NCBI GenBank assembly: GCA_944326945.1
Contig: CALVFY010000001.1
Location: 109,801 to 173,800, forward strand
Reading direction: 5' to 3'
From: an uncultured Rikenellaceae bacterium
Lineage (GTDB): Bacteria; Bacteroidota; Bacteroidia; Bacteroidales; Rikenellaceae
DNA: 64,000 nucleotides
A program made the position numbers and the translations under genes. Numbering within the stretch: the stretch's first letter is position 1; the number at the start of each line of letters is the position of its first letter. A model generated the notes under the pieces. That model was not told the origin of the DNA, made no database searches, and saw nothing but the letters and a program-made list of their open reading frames with translations. This document shows positions 52,083 through 61,177 of this stretch, piece by piece.

Positions 52083-54626
52083 ATGTTTGGAAAGAGGGTT
52101 TATTTAATAGTTGGACTGATTCTTTTGGCATCGAATCTTTCGGGCCAAACCACTGCTTCGGTTCGGTTTCCGCTGTTGCCTCACCCGCAGACGGTGACGG
52201 TGGAGACCGAATCGGGCAAGTCGGTATATTATGGCCAGATCGAGATCAGGAAAGAGGGTGTGGTCGATTCGTTGACCGCTGCGGTGGAGGAAGAGTTGAG
52301 AGCATTGGCTTTGCCGGGAACGGAAGGTGTGTTCGTGGTGGAGTGTCGGGTGGTCGAGAAGCCTGCCGCACTCCGTCGGGTGATGAAAAATGCAGGAGAG
52401 TCGTCCCTCGTTTCCTATGCAGATAGTATCGGGATGCAGGGTTATCTGCTCGATATGGTGCCGGGGCGGGCATCGCTCGTGGCACGTACTACCCGTGGCA
52501 TCTATTATGGATTGCAGTCGGTAAAACAGTTGTTGCGGGCCGGATGGAGTGGAAGCGCGAAGGTGGCCGATTGGCCGGATATGCCGGTTCGGGTCTTTTT
52601 CGACGACATCAGTCGGGGACCTATTTCGAATCTGGAGGAGGTGAAACGGCAGATACGTCAGTTGGCCGAGTGGAAATATACGGATTTGACCTTTTATATT
52701 GAGCATATTGTGAAGGTGGCTTGTTATCCCGACTTTGCGCCGGTGAACGGTCATTTCACGATGGATGAGGTGCGTGAGATATGTCGTTATGCTGCCCGAT
52801 ATAATATGGAGGTGATCGGCGGATTCCAAAGTTTCGGCCACTTCGAGAACATTCTCTCCTTGCCGCGTTATGCACCGATGGGAGAGACTTCGTCGTTGAT
52901 CTCTCCGGTGGATCCCGAGGCTCAGAAGTTCCTGAAGGCAGTTATCGAGGAGTTGTGCGACAACTTTTCGTCGAAATATTTCAATGTCAATTGCGACGAA
53001 ACCTGGGATTTGGCCAAGGGCCGTTCGCGTGAATACGTGGCCCGGATCGGTGCCGATCAATTCTATGCCGACCATATCCGTTTCTTGCACGAGGTAATTA
53101 AGGCCAAAGGAAAGACCATGATGCTCTGGGGTGATATCGTGATGAAATATCCGCATCTGATCAAACAGTTGCCTCGCGATCTGGTTTATCTGCCGTGGAA
53201 TTACAGTGCTTTGCCCGATTTCAAGGCGTGGATCGAGCCATTTGCACAAAACAAGTCCCATTTTATGGTGTGTCCGGGTATTGTGACGGCGCTTCGGACG
53301 ATCCCCGAGATGCAGGAAGTGCGGGGTAATATGCAGTTTATCCGTGAAGGATATGCTGCCGGGGCCGAAGGTGCGATTCTCACTTCCTGGGACGACGGCG
53401 CTTTGCACAATTTCGAATCCATGGTCTATGGAATCGCCCTGGGCGGTGAAACCATGTGGAACGTGGGTGAGACGGCGCCCAAAGAGGATTTCGATGCCAG
53501 GTTCGAGCTGAACCGTTATGGCCGGGCCGATGCCGGTTTCGTGCGGGCTATGGATAAGCTGTTGGAGTTGACCCGTATAGGGATTACCTATCAGATGAAT
53601 AATAAGATATTCGACGACCGGTTTGTGCCGGAGGCCGGAGGAGAGATCTCGGTCAATTTAGGTCAGTGGGCACGGGTGGATTCGGTGTTGCGAGATGTCG
53701 AAACGTTGGCCGCTCAGATTCGGGTGGAACGTGACTCATTCGATATCGAGACTTTTGGATACACTTTGGCGCAATATCGTTTTCTGGTGGATAGTCGGCA
53801 GGGAGTGGCCCGTATTGCCGGGGCGTACGACAAAGCCGTGAAACGGGCAGCATCCGATCCGGAAGGGGCTCGGCATGAATTGTTGGCTTTGTTGCCTCAG
53901 ATCGCACAAATCGCACGGCAGACTGCCCAACTGGAGGATCTTTATACCCGGTTGTGGCTCACGGAGAATCAATCCTATTTCTTGGATCGGGGATTGTCCG
54001 GATATGCCGACAAACGTCAACAGGTGGAGCGTTTGCGTCAATGTGTCATCGAGGCAGTGAATGCCCTGGACAGTGACCGGCAACCTGCGTCGGCTCAGGA
54101 GTGCGGGCTGGTGGTAAGAGATATTAACAGCGATTATTTCGGGACATGGCTCTTCTGCGGAACCTTTACGGAAGATATCGACGAGGATCCTCTGGCATCG
54201 GTCGGCGGTGAGTTGAAGGCTGATCCGATCCCGGGTGAACGTTTCCAGATCGGAGACAAAGGGTATATCTGGACACGGACCATTTCGCCCAATGGTTTCA
54301 TTATGGATTTCGGTCAGCGCTACGATTCGGAGAATAATGCTCTGGCCTATGCTACGGCGGTTATCATTTCGCCGGAGGCGCAGGAGGTGACCGCATTGTT
54401 CGGATGTAGCGGTGAGGCAGAGTTGATCCTTAATGGAGAGAAGGTGTTCCGTAGCGGACGGGAACTCGAATTTGCAGCGGATAAGTATGCTGTGCCGCTG
54501 AAATTGAAAGAGGGCAACAACCGCCTGATCGTTAAATCGAAACAGAGAGTTAATGCCTGGAAATTCTCATTCCGGATCGACGGACGTGAGATTCAGGCTC
54601 ACAAACAGAAATATAGAATCCAATAA
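52083..54626 (+). CDS. GH20-like beta-N-acetylhexosaminidase with extra domains
   Basis: An 847-residue protein with a signal peptide (about 1-22, ending NLSGQ). Residues about 25-150 form the GH20b zincin-like N-terminal domain (GYLLDMVPGRASLVARTTRGIYYGL). The TIM barrel covers about 165-480, with FNVNCDETWD carrying the Asp-Glu pair and ILTSWDDGA late in the barrel. The C-terminal 350 residues are helical, then beta-rich. It should remove terminal GlcNAc or GalNAc. The ATG at 52083 is chosen over an upstream TTG inside the GH28 gene. Confidence 0.78.
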   Translation: MFGKRVYLIVGLILLASNLSGQTTASVRFPLLPHPQTVTVETESGKSVYYGQIEIRKEGVVDSLTAAVEEELRALALPGTEGVFVVECRVVEKPAALRRVMKNAGESSLVSYADSIGMQGYLLDMVPGRASLVARTTRGIYYGLQSVKQLLRAGWSGSAKVADWPDMPVRVFFDDISRGPISNLEEVKRQIRQLAEWKYTDLTFYIEHIVKVACYPDFAPVNGHFTMDEVREICRYAARYNMEVIGGFQSFGHFENILSLPRYAPMGETSSLISPVDPEAQKFLKAVIEELCDNFSSKYFNVNCDETWDLAKGRSREYVARIGADQFYADHIRFLHEVIKAKGKTMMLWGDIVMKYPHLIKQLPRDLVYLPWNYSALPDFKAWIEPFAQNKSHFMVCPGIVTALRTIPEMQEVRGNMQFIREGYAAGAEGAILTSWDDGALHNFESMVYGIALGGETMWNVGETAPKEDFDARFELNRYGRADAGFVRAMDKLLELTRIGITYQMNNKIFDDRFVPEAGGEISVNLGQWARVDSVLRDVETLAAQIRVERDSFDIETFGYTLAQYRFLVDSRQGVARIAGAYDKAVKRAASDPEGARHELLALLPQIAQIARQTAQLEDLYTRLWLTENQSYFLDRGLSGYADKRQQVERLRQCVIEAVNALDSDRQPASAQECGLVVRDINSDYFGTWLFCGTFTEDIDEDPLASVGGELKADPIPGERFQIGDKGYIWTRTISPNGFIMDFGQRYDSENNALAYATAVIISPEAQEVTALFGCSGEAELILNGEKVFRSGRELEFAADKYAVPLKLKEGNNRLIVKSKQRVNAWKFSFRIDGREIQAHKQKYRIQ

Positions 54627-54647
54627 ACAAACTGAGAGCGAAGAGAG

Positions 54648-55856
54648 ATGAAAAGAGGTTTGATATGTTGCCTGTGTTTGTTGTTCGGAGGGACGGTTTT
54701 CGGACAGAATCCTTCGAAAGAGGAGGTGCTGACGGCATTGAACGGCTGTGCGACCTATGCAACGGATGTGCTGTTGGATGAGGAGGGGAAATCGCGTTGC
54801 GATTACAACATGATCCTCGGTGAGTGGTTCCCCTACGAGGAGCCGTGGCATACGGGACAGATTATTTTAGGATTGCTGGACAGTTACAAGGTGACGGGTA
54901 ATCAGAAGTATCTCGATGCGGCAAAACGGGCCGGTGAATGGTGGATCGGTCTGGAGATCAAAGACAATCCGGTACTTAAAGGAATGGTGGCTGCTACGCA
55001 TGGCGATTCGCGGGGTAACGACCATATCGTTTTTTCGACGGTTACCGATGGATCGCATGGTCTGTTCGAATTGAGCAAGGCGACGGGCGATGATAAGTAT
55101 GCCCGGGTAGCAACCAGTGCCATTACGTGGATGTTGGAAAACATGTATGCTCCCGAGATGGGCGTATGCTATGATATCGTGGACCTGAAGACCGGAGAAG
55201 TGCTGAAGACCGACCGGGATGGATTGGGACTCGATTTGCGTCCCAATACCGAGGGCTCTCCTTTCTTCGATGTCTATCAGTGGACGGGCGAGGAGCGTTT
55301 CAAGGATGCTCACATTCTGCTATCCAATTCGTTGATTGAAAAACAGGCTCCCGAAGGTGCCTGGATGGATTATCATCCCAATGATAAGGAGGCCGGTTCG
55401 TTCCATCCGCGTTTCAATCTGTGGTATGCCGAGTCGTTGCTGGATACATATGAGCTGACAAAAGACCGCAAATATCTGGAAGCGGCGGCCAAAACGGCTC
55501 GTCTGTATGCCAAGGCTCAACGGAAAGACGGTACGATCTATTATGACAACTATCTGGACGGAAGTTTCGACAAGGGTTCGATTTGCGGTTCGGCCGTGGC
55601 TTTCGCAGGGATTGTATGGATGCGGCTGGCCGGATACGGTTATGACGAGTTCGTGCCCAATTACGAAAAGAGCGCACAATGGTTGATTACCAATCGTTAT
55701 GCCCAGGATCATCCCGATCCCAATGTGCGTGGTGCTGTCGTTAATACGCGTTATCGCGTCAAGAAAGGACGGGTATGGCTCACTCAGCGCGATGTGGGTA
55801 CCTCATTCGGAATGCGTTTCCTGGCTCAGTATTATCAGCTCAAGTTTAAAAAATAG
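54648..55856 (+). CDS. (alpha/alpha)-barrel secreted protein, paralog A of a tandem pair
   Basis: A 402-residue protein with a signal peptide (about 1-21, cleavage VFG-Q) predicting a soluble periplasmic form. Repeated helical hairpins (YLDAAKRAGEWW, YARVATSAITWML, YLEAAAKTARLYAKAQ) suggest an (alpha/alpha)6 barrel like glycoside hydrolases or epimerases; I cannot assign a family. Bases 54890-55778 are identical to 56141-57029 in paralog B, while both ends differ. Aromatic and acidic segments such as EEPWHTG and MDYHPNDKE may line a sugar site. It follows GH20 by 21 bases. Confidence 0.75.
   Translation: MKRGLICCLCLLFGGTVFGQNPSKEEVLTALNGCATYATDVLLDEEGKSRCDYNMILGEWFPYEEPWHTGQIILGLLDSYKVTGNQKYLDAAKRAGEWWIGLEIKDNPVLKGMVAATHGDSRGNDHIVFSTVTDGSHGLFELSKATGDDKYARVATSAITWMLENMYAPEMGVCYDIVDLKTGEVLKTDRDGLGLDLRPNTEGSPFFDVYQWTGEERFKDAHILLSNSLIEKQAPEGAWMDYHPNDKEAGSFHPRFNLWYAESLLDTYELTKDRKYLEAAAKTARLYAKAQRKDGTIYYDNYLDGSFDKGSICGSAVAFAGIVWMRLAGYGYDEFVPNYEKSAQWLITNRYAQDHPDPNVRGAVVNTRYRVKKGRVWLTQRDVGTSFGMRFLAQYYQLKFKK
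54890..55778 (+). repeat. 889-bp perfect direct repeat, copy 1
   Basis: Line-by-line comparison with 56141-57029 shows no difference over 889 bases (offset exactly 1251). The first mismatches are at 54889/56140 and 55779/57030. The block covers about residues 82-377 of both encoded proteins. Confidence 0.92.
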
Positions 55857-55883
55857 ATAGTTAAATTTTTAATTAAGACAATA

Positions 55884-57107
55884 ATGAAAAAGTGGATGAT
55901 GTGGGTTTGTTCCCTGGGTGTAGTGGCATCGTTCGTGGGGTGTAACGCCTCGGCGAAGGATGGTCAGCAGGAGCAGGTGTTGCAGGCCCTGAACGAATGT
56001 GCCGTCTATGCGAGCGATGTGCTGCTCGATTCGGCGGGCAAGTCGCGTTGCGATTACAACATGATTCTCGGTAAATGGTATCCTTACGAGGAGCCATGGC
56101 ATACGGGTCAGATCATTCTGGGTCTGGTGGATGCTTATCGGGTGACGGGTAATCAGAAGTATCTCGATGCGGCAAAACGGGCCGGTGAATGGTGGATCGG
56201 TCTGGAGATCAAAGACAATCCGGTACTTAAAGGAATGGTGGCTGCTACGCATGGCGATTCGCGGGGTAACGACCATATCGTTTTTTCGACGGTTACCGAT
56301 GGATCGCATGGTCTGTTCGAATTGAGCAAGGCGACGGGCGATGATAAGTATGCCCGGGTAGCAACCAGTGCCATTACGTGGATGTTGGAAAACATGTATG
56401 CTCCCGAGATGGGCGTATGCTATGATATCGTGGACCTGAAGACCGGAGAAGTGCTGAAGACCGACCGGGATGGATTGGGACTCGATTTGCGTCCCAATAC
56501 CGAGGGCTCTCCTTTCTTCGATGTCTATCAGTGGACGGGCGAGGAGCGTTTCAAGGATGCTCACATTCTGCTATCCAATTCGTTGATTGAAAAACAGGCT
56601 CCCGAAGGTGCCTGGATGGATTATCATCCCAATGATAAGGAGGCCGGTTCGTTCCATCCGCGTTTCAATCTGTGGTATGCCGAGTCGTTGCTGGATACAT
56701 ATGAGCTGACAAAAGACCGCAAATATCTGGAAGCGGCGGCCAAAACGGCTCGTCTGTATGCCAAGGCTCAACGGAAAGACGGTACGATCTATTATGACAA
56801 CTATCTGGACGGAAGTTTCGACAAGGGTTCGATTTGCGGTTCGGCCGTGGCTTTCGCAGGGATTGTATGGATGCGGCTGGCCGGATACGGTTATGACGAG
56901 TTCGTGCCCAATTACGAAAAGAGCGCACAATGGTTGATTACCAATCGTTATGCCCAGGATCATCCCGATCCCAATGTGCGTGGTGCTGTCGTTAATACGC
57001 GTTATCGCGTCAAGAAAGGACGGGTATGGATGACCCAACGCGATGTGGGTACTTCATTTGCACTTCGCTTTTTGGCACAATATTATACATTGAAATTCGA
57101 GAAATAG
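55884..57107 (+). CDS. (alpha/alpha)-barrel protein, paralog B, probable lipoprotein
   Basis: A 407-residue paralog of the preceding gene. Its signal sequence differs and ends in a lipobox-like FVGC (Cys 20), so it is probably membrane-anchored where paralog A is soluble. The first ~80 mature residues are clearly diverged from A, the middle ~296 are identical in DNA, and the last ~30 diverge again (WMTQRDVGTSFALRFLAQYYTLKF against WLTQRDVGTSFGMRF). That pattern points to gene conversion. The glycosidase or epimerase family is not assignable by eye. Confidence 0.75.
   Translation: MKKWMMWVCSLGVVASFVGCNASAKDGQQEQVLQALNECAVYASDVLLDSAGKSRCDYNMILGKWYPYEEPWHTGQIILGLVDAYRVTGNQKYLDAAKRAGEWWIGLEIKDNPVLKGMVAATHGDSRGNDHIVFSTVTDGSHGLFELSKATGDDKYARVATSAITWMLENMYAPEMGVCYDIVDLKTGEVLKTDRDGLGLDLRPNTEGSPFFDVYQWTGEERFKDAHILLSNSLIEKQAPEGAWMDYHPNDKEAGSFHPRFNLWYAESLLDTYELTKDRKYLEAAAKTARLYAKAQRKDGTIYYDNYLDGSFDKGSICGSAVAFAGIVWMRLAGYGYDEFVPNYEKSAQWLITNRYAQDHPDPNVRGAVVNTRYRVKKGRVWMTQRDVGTSFALRFLAQYYTLKFEK
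56141..57029 (+). repeat. 889-bp perfect direct repeat, copy 2
   Basis: Identical to 54890-55778; see that entry. Flanking coding sequence of the two genes is homologous but clearly diverged on both sides. Confidence 0.92.
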
Positions 57108-57129
57108 TTTTTTTATTTTTTCAATCTCT

Positions 57130-57903
57130 ATGTATTCACCGATTAAACAGTTTCAGGTAGATAAACTGAATGTGTTGATTTTTGCTGATCGCAAACAGAT
57201 GGGCCAAGCCGCTTATGAATTTTATCGCGATCGAGTTCAGTCAATGTTGGCTGCACAGGATCGTGTAAGGGCTATTTTTGCGGCAGCACACTCTCAAAGC
57301 GATTTTCTGGATGCATTGGCTGCCGACCACCAGATTGATTTCAATCGTATCGACGCCTTCCATATGGACGAATATATGGGTCTGGGAGCCGATGCACCCC
57401 AGAATTTCAGCAACTTTTTGAAAAAAGCGATTTTTAACCGTCAACCTTTCGGCTCGGTCAACTGTGTGAATCCGGCTGCTACAGATAAAGAGGCTGAGTG
57501 TCGCCGGTATGAAGCCTTGTTGAAAGAGGCTCCGATGGATATCGTAAGTTTGGGTATCGGAGAGAACGGCCACATCGCTTTTAACGATCCTCACGAAGCG
57601 AATTTTAATGATCCTCGTTGGGTGCGTTTGACGACACTTGATACGGTTTGCCGTCAGCAACAGGTTAACGATGGCGAATTCGCTTCGATCGACCAGGTGC
57701 CGACTTCGGCGTTGACGCTGACCATCCCTGCCTTGTTCTCTTGTCGTACGATAGTGGGGGTAGTCCCCGGCGAACGTAAGGCAGAGGCGGTGCGGAAGAC
57801 GATCGAAGGCCCTGTGGCTGAATCATGTCCTGCTTCCATTTTGCGTCGTCATGACGATGCGACCCTCTTCCTGGATGCCGACGCCGCTCGGTTTCTATTG
57901 TGA
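57130..57903 (+). CDS. NagB-like glucosamine-6-phosphate deaminase/isomerase family protein
   Basis: A 257-residue cytoplasmic protein of the NagB/6-phosphogluconolactonase fold. FHMDEYMGL matches the E. coli NagB catalytic loop and GIGENGHIAFNDPHEANF the triad region. Compared with E. coli (NDGHIAFNE), the Asp and Glu flanking the His are Asn and Asp, as in the actinobacterial/Bacteroidota subgroup ending FNDP. It may deaminate GlcN6P released after GH20 action, or a related sugar phosphate. It starts 22 bases after paralog B. Confidence 0.8.
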   Translation: MYSPIKQFQVDKLNVLIFADRKQMGQAAYEFYRDRVQSMLAAQDRVRAIFAAAHSQSDFLDALAADHQIDFNRIDAFHMDEYMGLGADAPQNFSNFLKKAIFNRQPFGSVNCVNPAATDKEAECRRYEALLKEAPMDIVSLGIGENGHIAFNDPHEANFNDPRWVRLTTLDTVCRQQQVNDGEFASIDQVPTSALTLTIPALFSCRTIVGVVPGERKAEAVRKTIEGPVAESCPASILRRHDDATLFLDADAARFLL

Positions 57904-57948
57904 TTTTTAGCCTAAAATATTTTAGTTATTAACCTAATCGTTAAAATT

Positions 57949-60849
57949 ATGAAACACACAGCCAAGAATCTCTTGTTACTGGTGGTTTTGTTGAGCGCTA
58001 CAGCTACGGCATGGGCTCAATCTCGAGGTAACCTGACCGGTCGGGTGACCGATGAATCGGGTAGTCCGCTGCCAGGTGCAACAGTATTGATCAAGGGAAC
58101 TACGCTCGGTACGGCTACCGAGTTGGATGGGTACTATACGCTGCGGGGAATCACTCCGGGTGACAGCGTAACGGTTACTGTTGATTATCTGGGGTATACT
58201 CCGATTAGCAGAAAAGTAAAAATCGAAGCTGGTAAGACCACTACGGAAAACTTCGTGATGAAGCAGCTTTCCACCAAGATTGAAGGCGTTGTGGTTTCGG
58301 CCGTTGTGGATGGGCAACAACGGGCTTTGAACCAACAACGTGCTGCCGACAACATGATGCAGGTGCTTTCGGCCGATCAGATGGGACGTTTCCCCGACCT
58401 GAACGTAACCGATGCACTTCGCCGTTTGAGCGGTGTTACTTCGGACGGAGAGCAGGTACAGATGCGTGGTACTCCGGGTAACTTTACTAACATCAATATC
58501 AACGGTGAGCAGTTGATGGGATCGGCCGAAGGAGGTCGTCGTAACCCGAATCTGGATATCATTCCTTCCGATGTGCTCGCTTCGATGGAGGTGCAGAAAA
58601 CATTGTTGCCTTCGAATGATGGTGATGCTATCGCCGGTGTGATCAACCTGCGTACGGCTACGGCTCGTTCGACGCAACCTTCGTTTAAAGTAGATCTGGG
58701 AACCGGTTACAACTTCTTGCGGGATAAGATGGCTTGGAACGGTAAATTCAATTATTCGCAACGTTTCTTCGCCAATAACAAAAATCCTAATGGACGTTTC
58801 GGTATCTCCGCCAATTACAGTTATTTTAACACCGCCGATGGCTATGACCGTCTGGAGGCACAGGATTGGCAGGAACAGACCATTACGAACAATGAGACAG
58901 GCGAAGAGACTACGGGATATGTGCCGACCGATTTCCGTTATCGCTACCAGAATACCAAAAACATTCGTCAGGGTGCTACTTTGACGTTGGATTATGCTCC
59001 CAACCAGAACACGCAGATCGTCTTCAGTACGATTTTCAACCAGTTTACGAAAGACGGTACGCGGTATCGTAACCGGAGCCGTTTCCGCGGTAACTACTAT
59101 GATATGGGCAACGGCGTATTGGGTGCCGACCGTATCCGTAATGTCGCTCAGGTGACCGATTCCTATGAGACCAACAACAACTTGAGTTTCAATCTGGATG
59201 GTGAAACGACGCTCGGTAGCTGGAAAATCGATGCAGGTTTGTTCTACAGTCAGTCCCGTACGTTCTATAAGAGCCAGATGAATGGATTCCAGACTCCTGA
59301 CTGGCGTGCCGGTAAAACGGTAGCAGGTATCGAGATCCCCAAAGGAACGGTTATTGCTACCATGCCTTCGATTACTACCAAGTATCTGACCATGGATTAT
59401 TACAATACGGATGCCTGGATGCCGGAAGGCGAGACGGCTCCTAATGCATTAGAGCGTTATAACCTCTATATCAGCGAAAACTGGAACTATAACAACTATG
59501 CACACAACTTTACGGCCAGAGGTAATGCTTCGTACAACTATTTCATTGCCGATAAGTTTGCGTCGACTCTTTCATTCGGTGCCAAAGGTAAATTCATGTA
59601 CAGCACGGGATATGTGCCCGATTACTGCAATATTTACGATGTAGCTGCTAGCAGCGAGAATACGTTGGCCAATATGCTCTACAAAACCCAACTCGATAGC
59701 AAATGGCTCGATGGACACATTCCGTTCGGCGTTGCTCCCGATCTGGGCAAAGTACAGTCTTACCTGTCAAGCAATCCTTCGGAGGTTACCATCAACGAAA
59801 TTACCTCGAATGGTGCTCGGGATGGATATTACTATGACGGCCGGGAAAATATCGGTGCCTTCTACATAATGAACAAAATGCAGTTCAATAAGTTGATGGT
59901 ATTGGTGGGTGCTCGTATCGAAAATACCAAGGTGTCTTATAAAGCAAACAAGATTACCCGTATTTATGATGCAGATGAAGAAGATTTTGTGGACTATACG
60001 AAGGAACCTGCCGATTCTACGCTGAGCTATACCAAATTCCTGCCCAATGTACAGTTCAAATGGGATGTGAATAAGAATACCATTTTCCGTTTGGCATGGA
60101 CAACCGGTTATTCGCGTCCTAATCTGGATGAATTGGTTCCTAAACAGGATATGTCTATCGATCCGGAACAGGTGACCCTGGGTAACCCCAATTTGAAACC
60201 TGCTTATGCTCACAACCTCGATTTCTTGTTCGAACGTTATCTGTCGAACGTGGGTCTTATCTCCGGAGGTGTATTCTACAAACATATCAGTGGATTCCAC
60301 TATTTGAGCGAGGGTGTTGCTCGTGACGGACAGTTCGGCGATTTCTTCAACGGATGGCGCGTTACGCAGACTCAGAATGGTGAGGCAGCCAATGTTTTCG
60401 GTGCTGAAATTACGTTGAACTCCAGCTTGACTTTCTTGCCGGGATTCCTGAAGAATTTGGTGTTCACCAGCAACTATACCTATGTACACTCCAGAGCTCA
60501 GACCGATGTGGCTCGTGGTAAGACCCGTCTGCCGGGACAAGCCGACCATACCGCCAATATCGCATTGGCTTACTCTTCGAAACGTTTGACCCTGCAGGCT
60601 GCATTCAACTACAATGGTTCGTATATCGTGGCCTTCGGTTCGAATCCCGAAGAGGATCAATGGTTGGATGGCCGTTGGCAGATGGATGTGAACGGTTCGT
60701 TCGAAATCTGCAAAGGTCTGACTTTCTGGGCAGAGGCTGTCAATGTGCTCAATGCCGAGAAATATACCTATATCGGGAACAAATCGCGTGTGTACGAACT
60801 GCAATACAACGGAGCTTACGGCCGTCTGGGCTTTACCTATCGGTTCTAA
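57949..60849 (+). CDS. TonB-dependent receptor, Caulobacter-type, with carboxypeptidase-like N-terminal domain
   Basis: A 966-residue outer-membrane receptor: signal peptide (1-24), a beta-sandwich CarboxypepD_reg-like domain (about 27-108, GRVTDESGSPLPGATVLIKGT), a plug (about 130-260), then a beta-barrel ending in aromatic F (GRLGFTYRF). The plug contains IPSDVLASMEVQKTLLPSNDG and GVINLRT, as in TonB receptors of the TIGR01782 type, not SusC. No SusD follows. It likely imports oligosaccharides made by the GH28/GH20/lyase set. It is the last gene of the arm and is followed by a strong terminator. Confidence 0.9.
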   Translation: MKHTAKNLLLLVVLLSATATAWAQSRGNLTGRVTDESGSPLPGATVLIKGTTLGTATELDGYYTLRGITPGDSVTVTVDYLGYTPISRKVKIEAGKTTTENFVMKQLSTKIEGVVVSAVVDGQQRALNQQRAADNMMQVLSADQMGRFPDLNVTDALRRLSGVTSDGEQVQMRGTPGNFTNININGEQLMGSAEGGRRNPNLDIIPSDVLASMEVQKTLLPSNDGDAIAGVINLRTATARSTQPSFKVDLGTGYNFLRDKMAWNGKFNYSQRFFANNKNPNGRFGISANYSYFNTADGYDRLEAQDWQEQTITNNETGEETTGYVPTDFRYRYQNTKNIRQGATLTLDYAPNQNTQIVFSTIFNQFTKDGTRYRNRSRFRGNYYDMGNGVLGADRIRNVAQVTDSYETNNNLSFNLDGETTLGSWKIDAGLFYSQSRTFYKSQMNGFQTPDWRAGKTVAGIEIPKGTVIATMPSITTKYLTMDYYNTDAWMPEGETAPNALERYNLYISENWNYNNYAHNFTARGNASYNYFIADKFASTLSFGAKGKFMYSTGYVPDYCNIYDVAASSENTLANMLYKTQLDSKWLDGHIPFGVAPDLGKVQSYLSSNPSEVTINEITSNGARDGYYYDGRENIGAFYIMNKMQFNKLMVLVGARIENTKVSYKANKITRIYDADEEDFVDYTKEPADSTLSYTKFLPNVQFKWDVNKNTIFRLAWTTGYSRPNLDELVPKQDMSIDPEQVTLGNPNLKPAYAHNLDFLFERYLSNVGLISGGVFYKHISGFHYLSEGVARDGQFGDFFNGWRVTQTQNGEAANVFGAEITLNSSLTFLPGFLKNLVFTSNYTYVHSRAQTDVARGKTRLPGQADHTANIALAYSSKRLTLQAAFNYNGSYIVAFGSNPEEDQWLDGRWQMDVNGSFEICKGLTFWAEAVNVLNAEKYTYIGNKSRVYELQYNGAYGRLGFTYRF

Positions 60850-60872
60850 CAGCTCCGAAATATGTCGAAAAG

Positions 60873-60901
60873 GACGTCCGGTTTTGCCGGACGTCTTTTT
60901 T
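60873..60901 (+). terminator. Terminator after the TonB receptor gene
   Basis: Nine-base perfect arms GACGTCCGG (60873-60881) and CCGGACGTC (60887-60895) with a TTTTG loop, followed by TTTTTT. It ends the plus-strand carbohydrate arm. Confidence 0.88.
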
Positions 60902-61151
60902 ATGGCGATATATGGTGACGGGATTGGCAATTACCTTGACAGAAAAGAGAAATTTCTGTGCAGATTCTATATGCGGACTCCGGCCGGAACTGATGGATGG
61001 AATCCGTTGTAGACAAGGATCAGGGACCTATGTGCCGACGTTGAAAGAGGCCCGAAGCGGGTCGTGAAATTCTTCGCTAATTCTTTGTAATAGGTATTCC
61101 GACGGGGCATTTTCGCTTTTTTTAGGTATTGGGCGGGAGGCGGACTCTCCC
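60902..61151 (+). other. Intergenic region between the TonB receptor and flavodoxin genes
   Basis: About 250 bases without a convincing gene. It holds two copies of TAGGTATT (61091-61098 and 61123-61130), the first inside AATAGGTATTCCG (61089-61101), which recurs inverted upstream of the hemerythrin gene at 62148-62160. The -33 TTG of the flavodoxin promoter overlaps the end of the second copy. Longer frames crossing here lack a ribosome-binding site and family features. Confidence 0.5.
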
Positions 61152-61159
61152 TATTTTTG
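61129..61159 (+). promoter_or_regulatory. Promoter of the flavodoxin-DUF2023 operon
   Basis: -33 TTG at 61129-61131 and exact -7 TATTTTTG at 61152-61159, 20 bases apart. The ATG is at 61178, so the leader is only about 10-15 bases. Confidence 0.7.
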
Positions 61160-61177
61160 TGAAAAATCGGAAACGAC

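Noticed and set aside
57949..60849. Assignment of the TonB receptor as SusC
   Set aside because: The plug contains the Caulobacter-type segment IPSDVLASMEVQKTL, the protein lacks SusC-like features I would expect, and no SusD follows.
60660..61067. 135-codon frame crossing the end of the TonB receptor gene and its terminator
   Set aside because: It starts inside the receptor in another frame and reads through a strong terminator hairpin; no family features.
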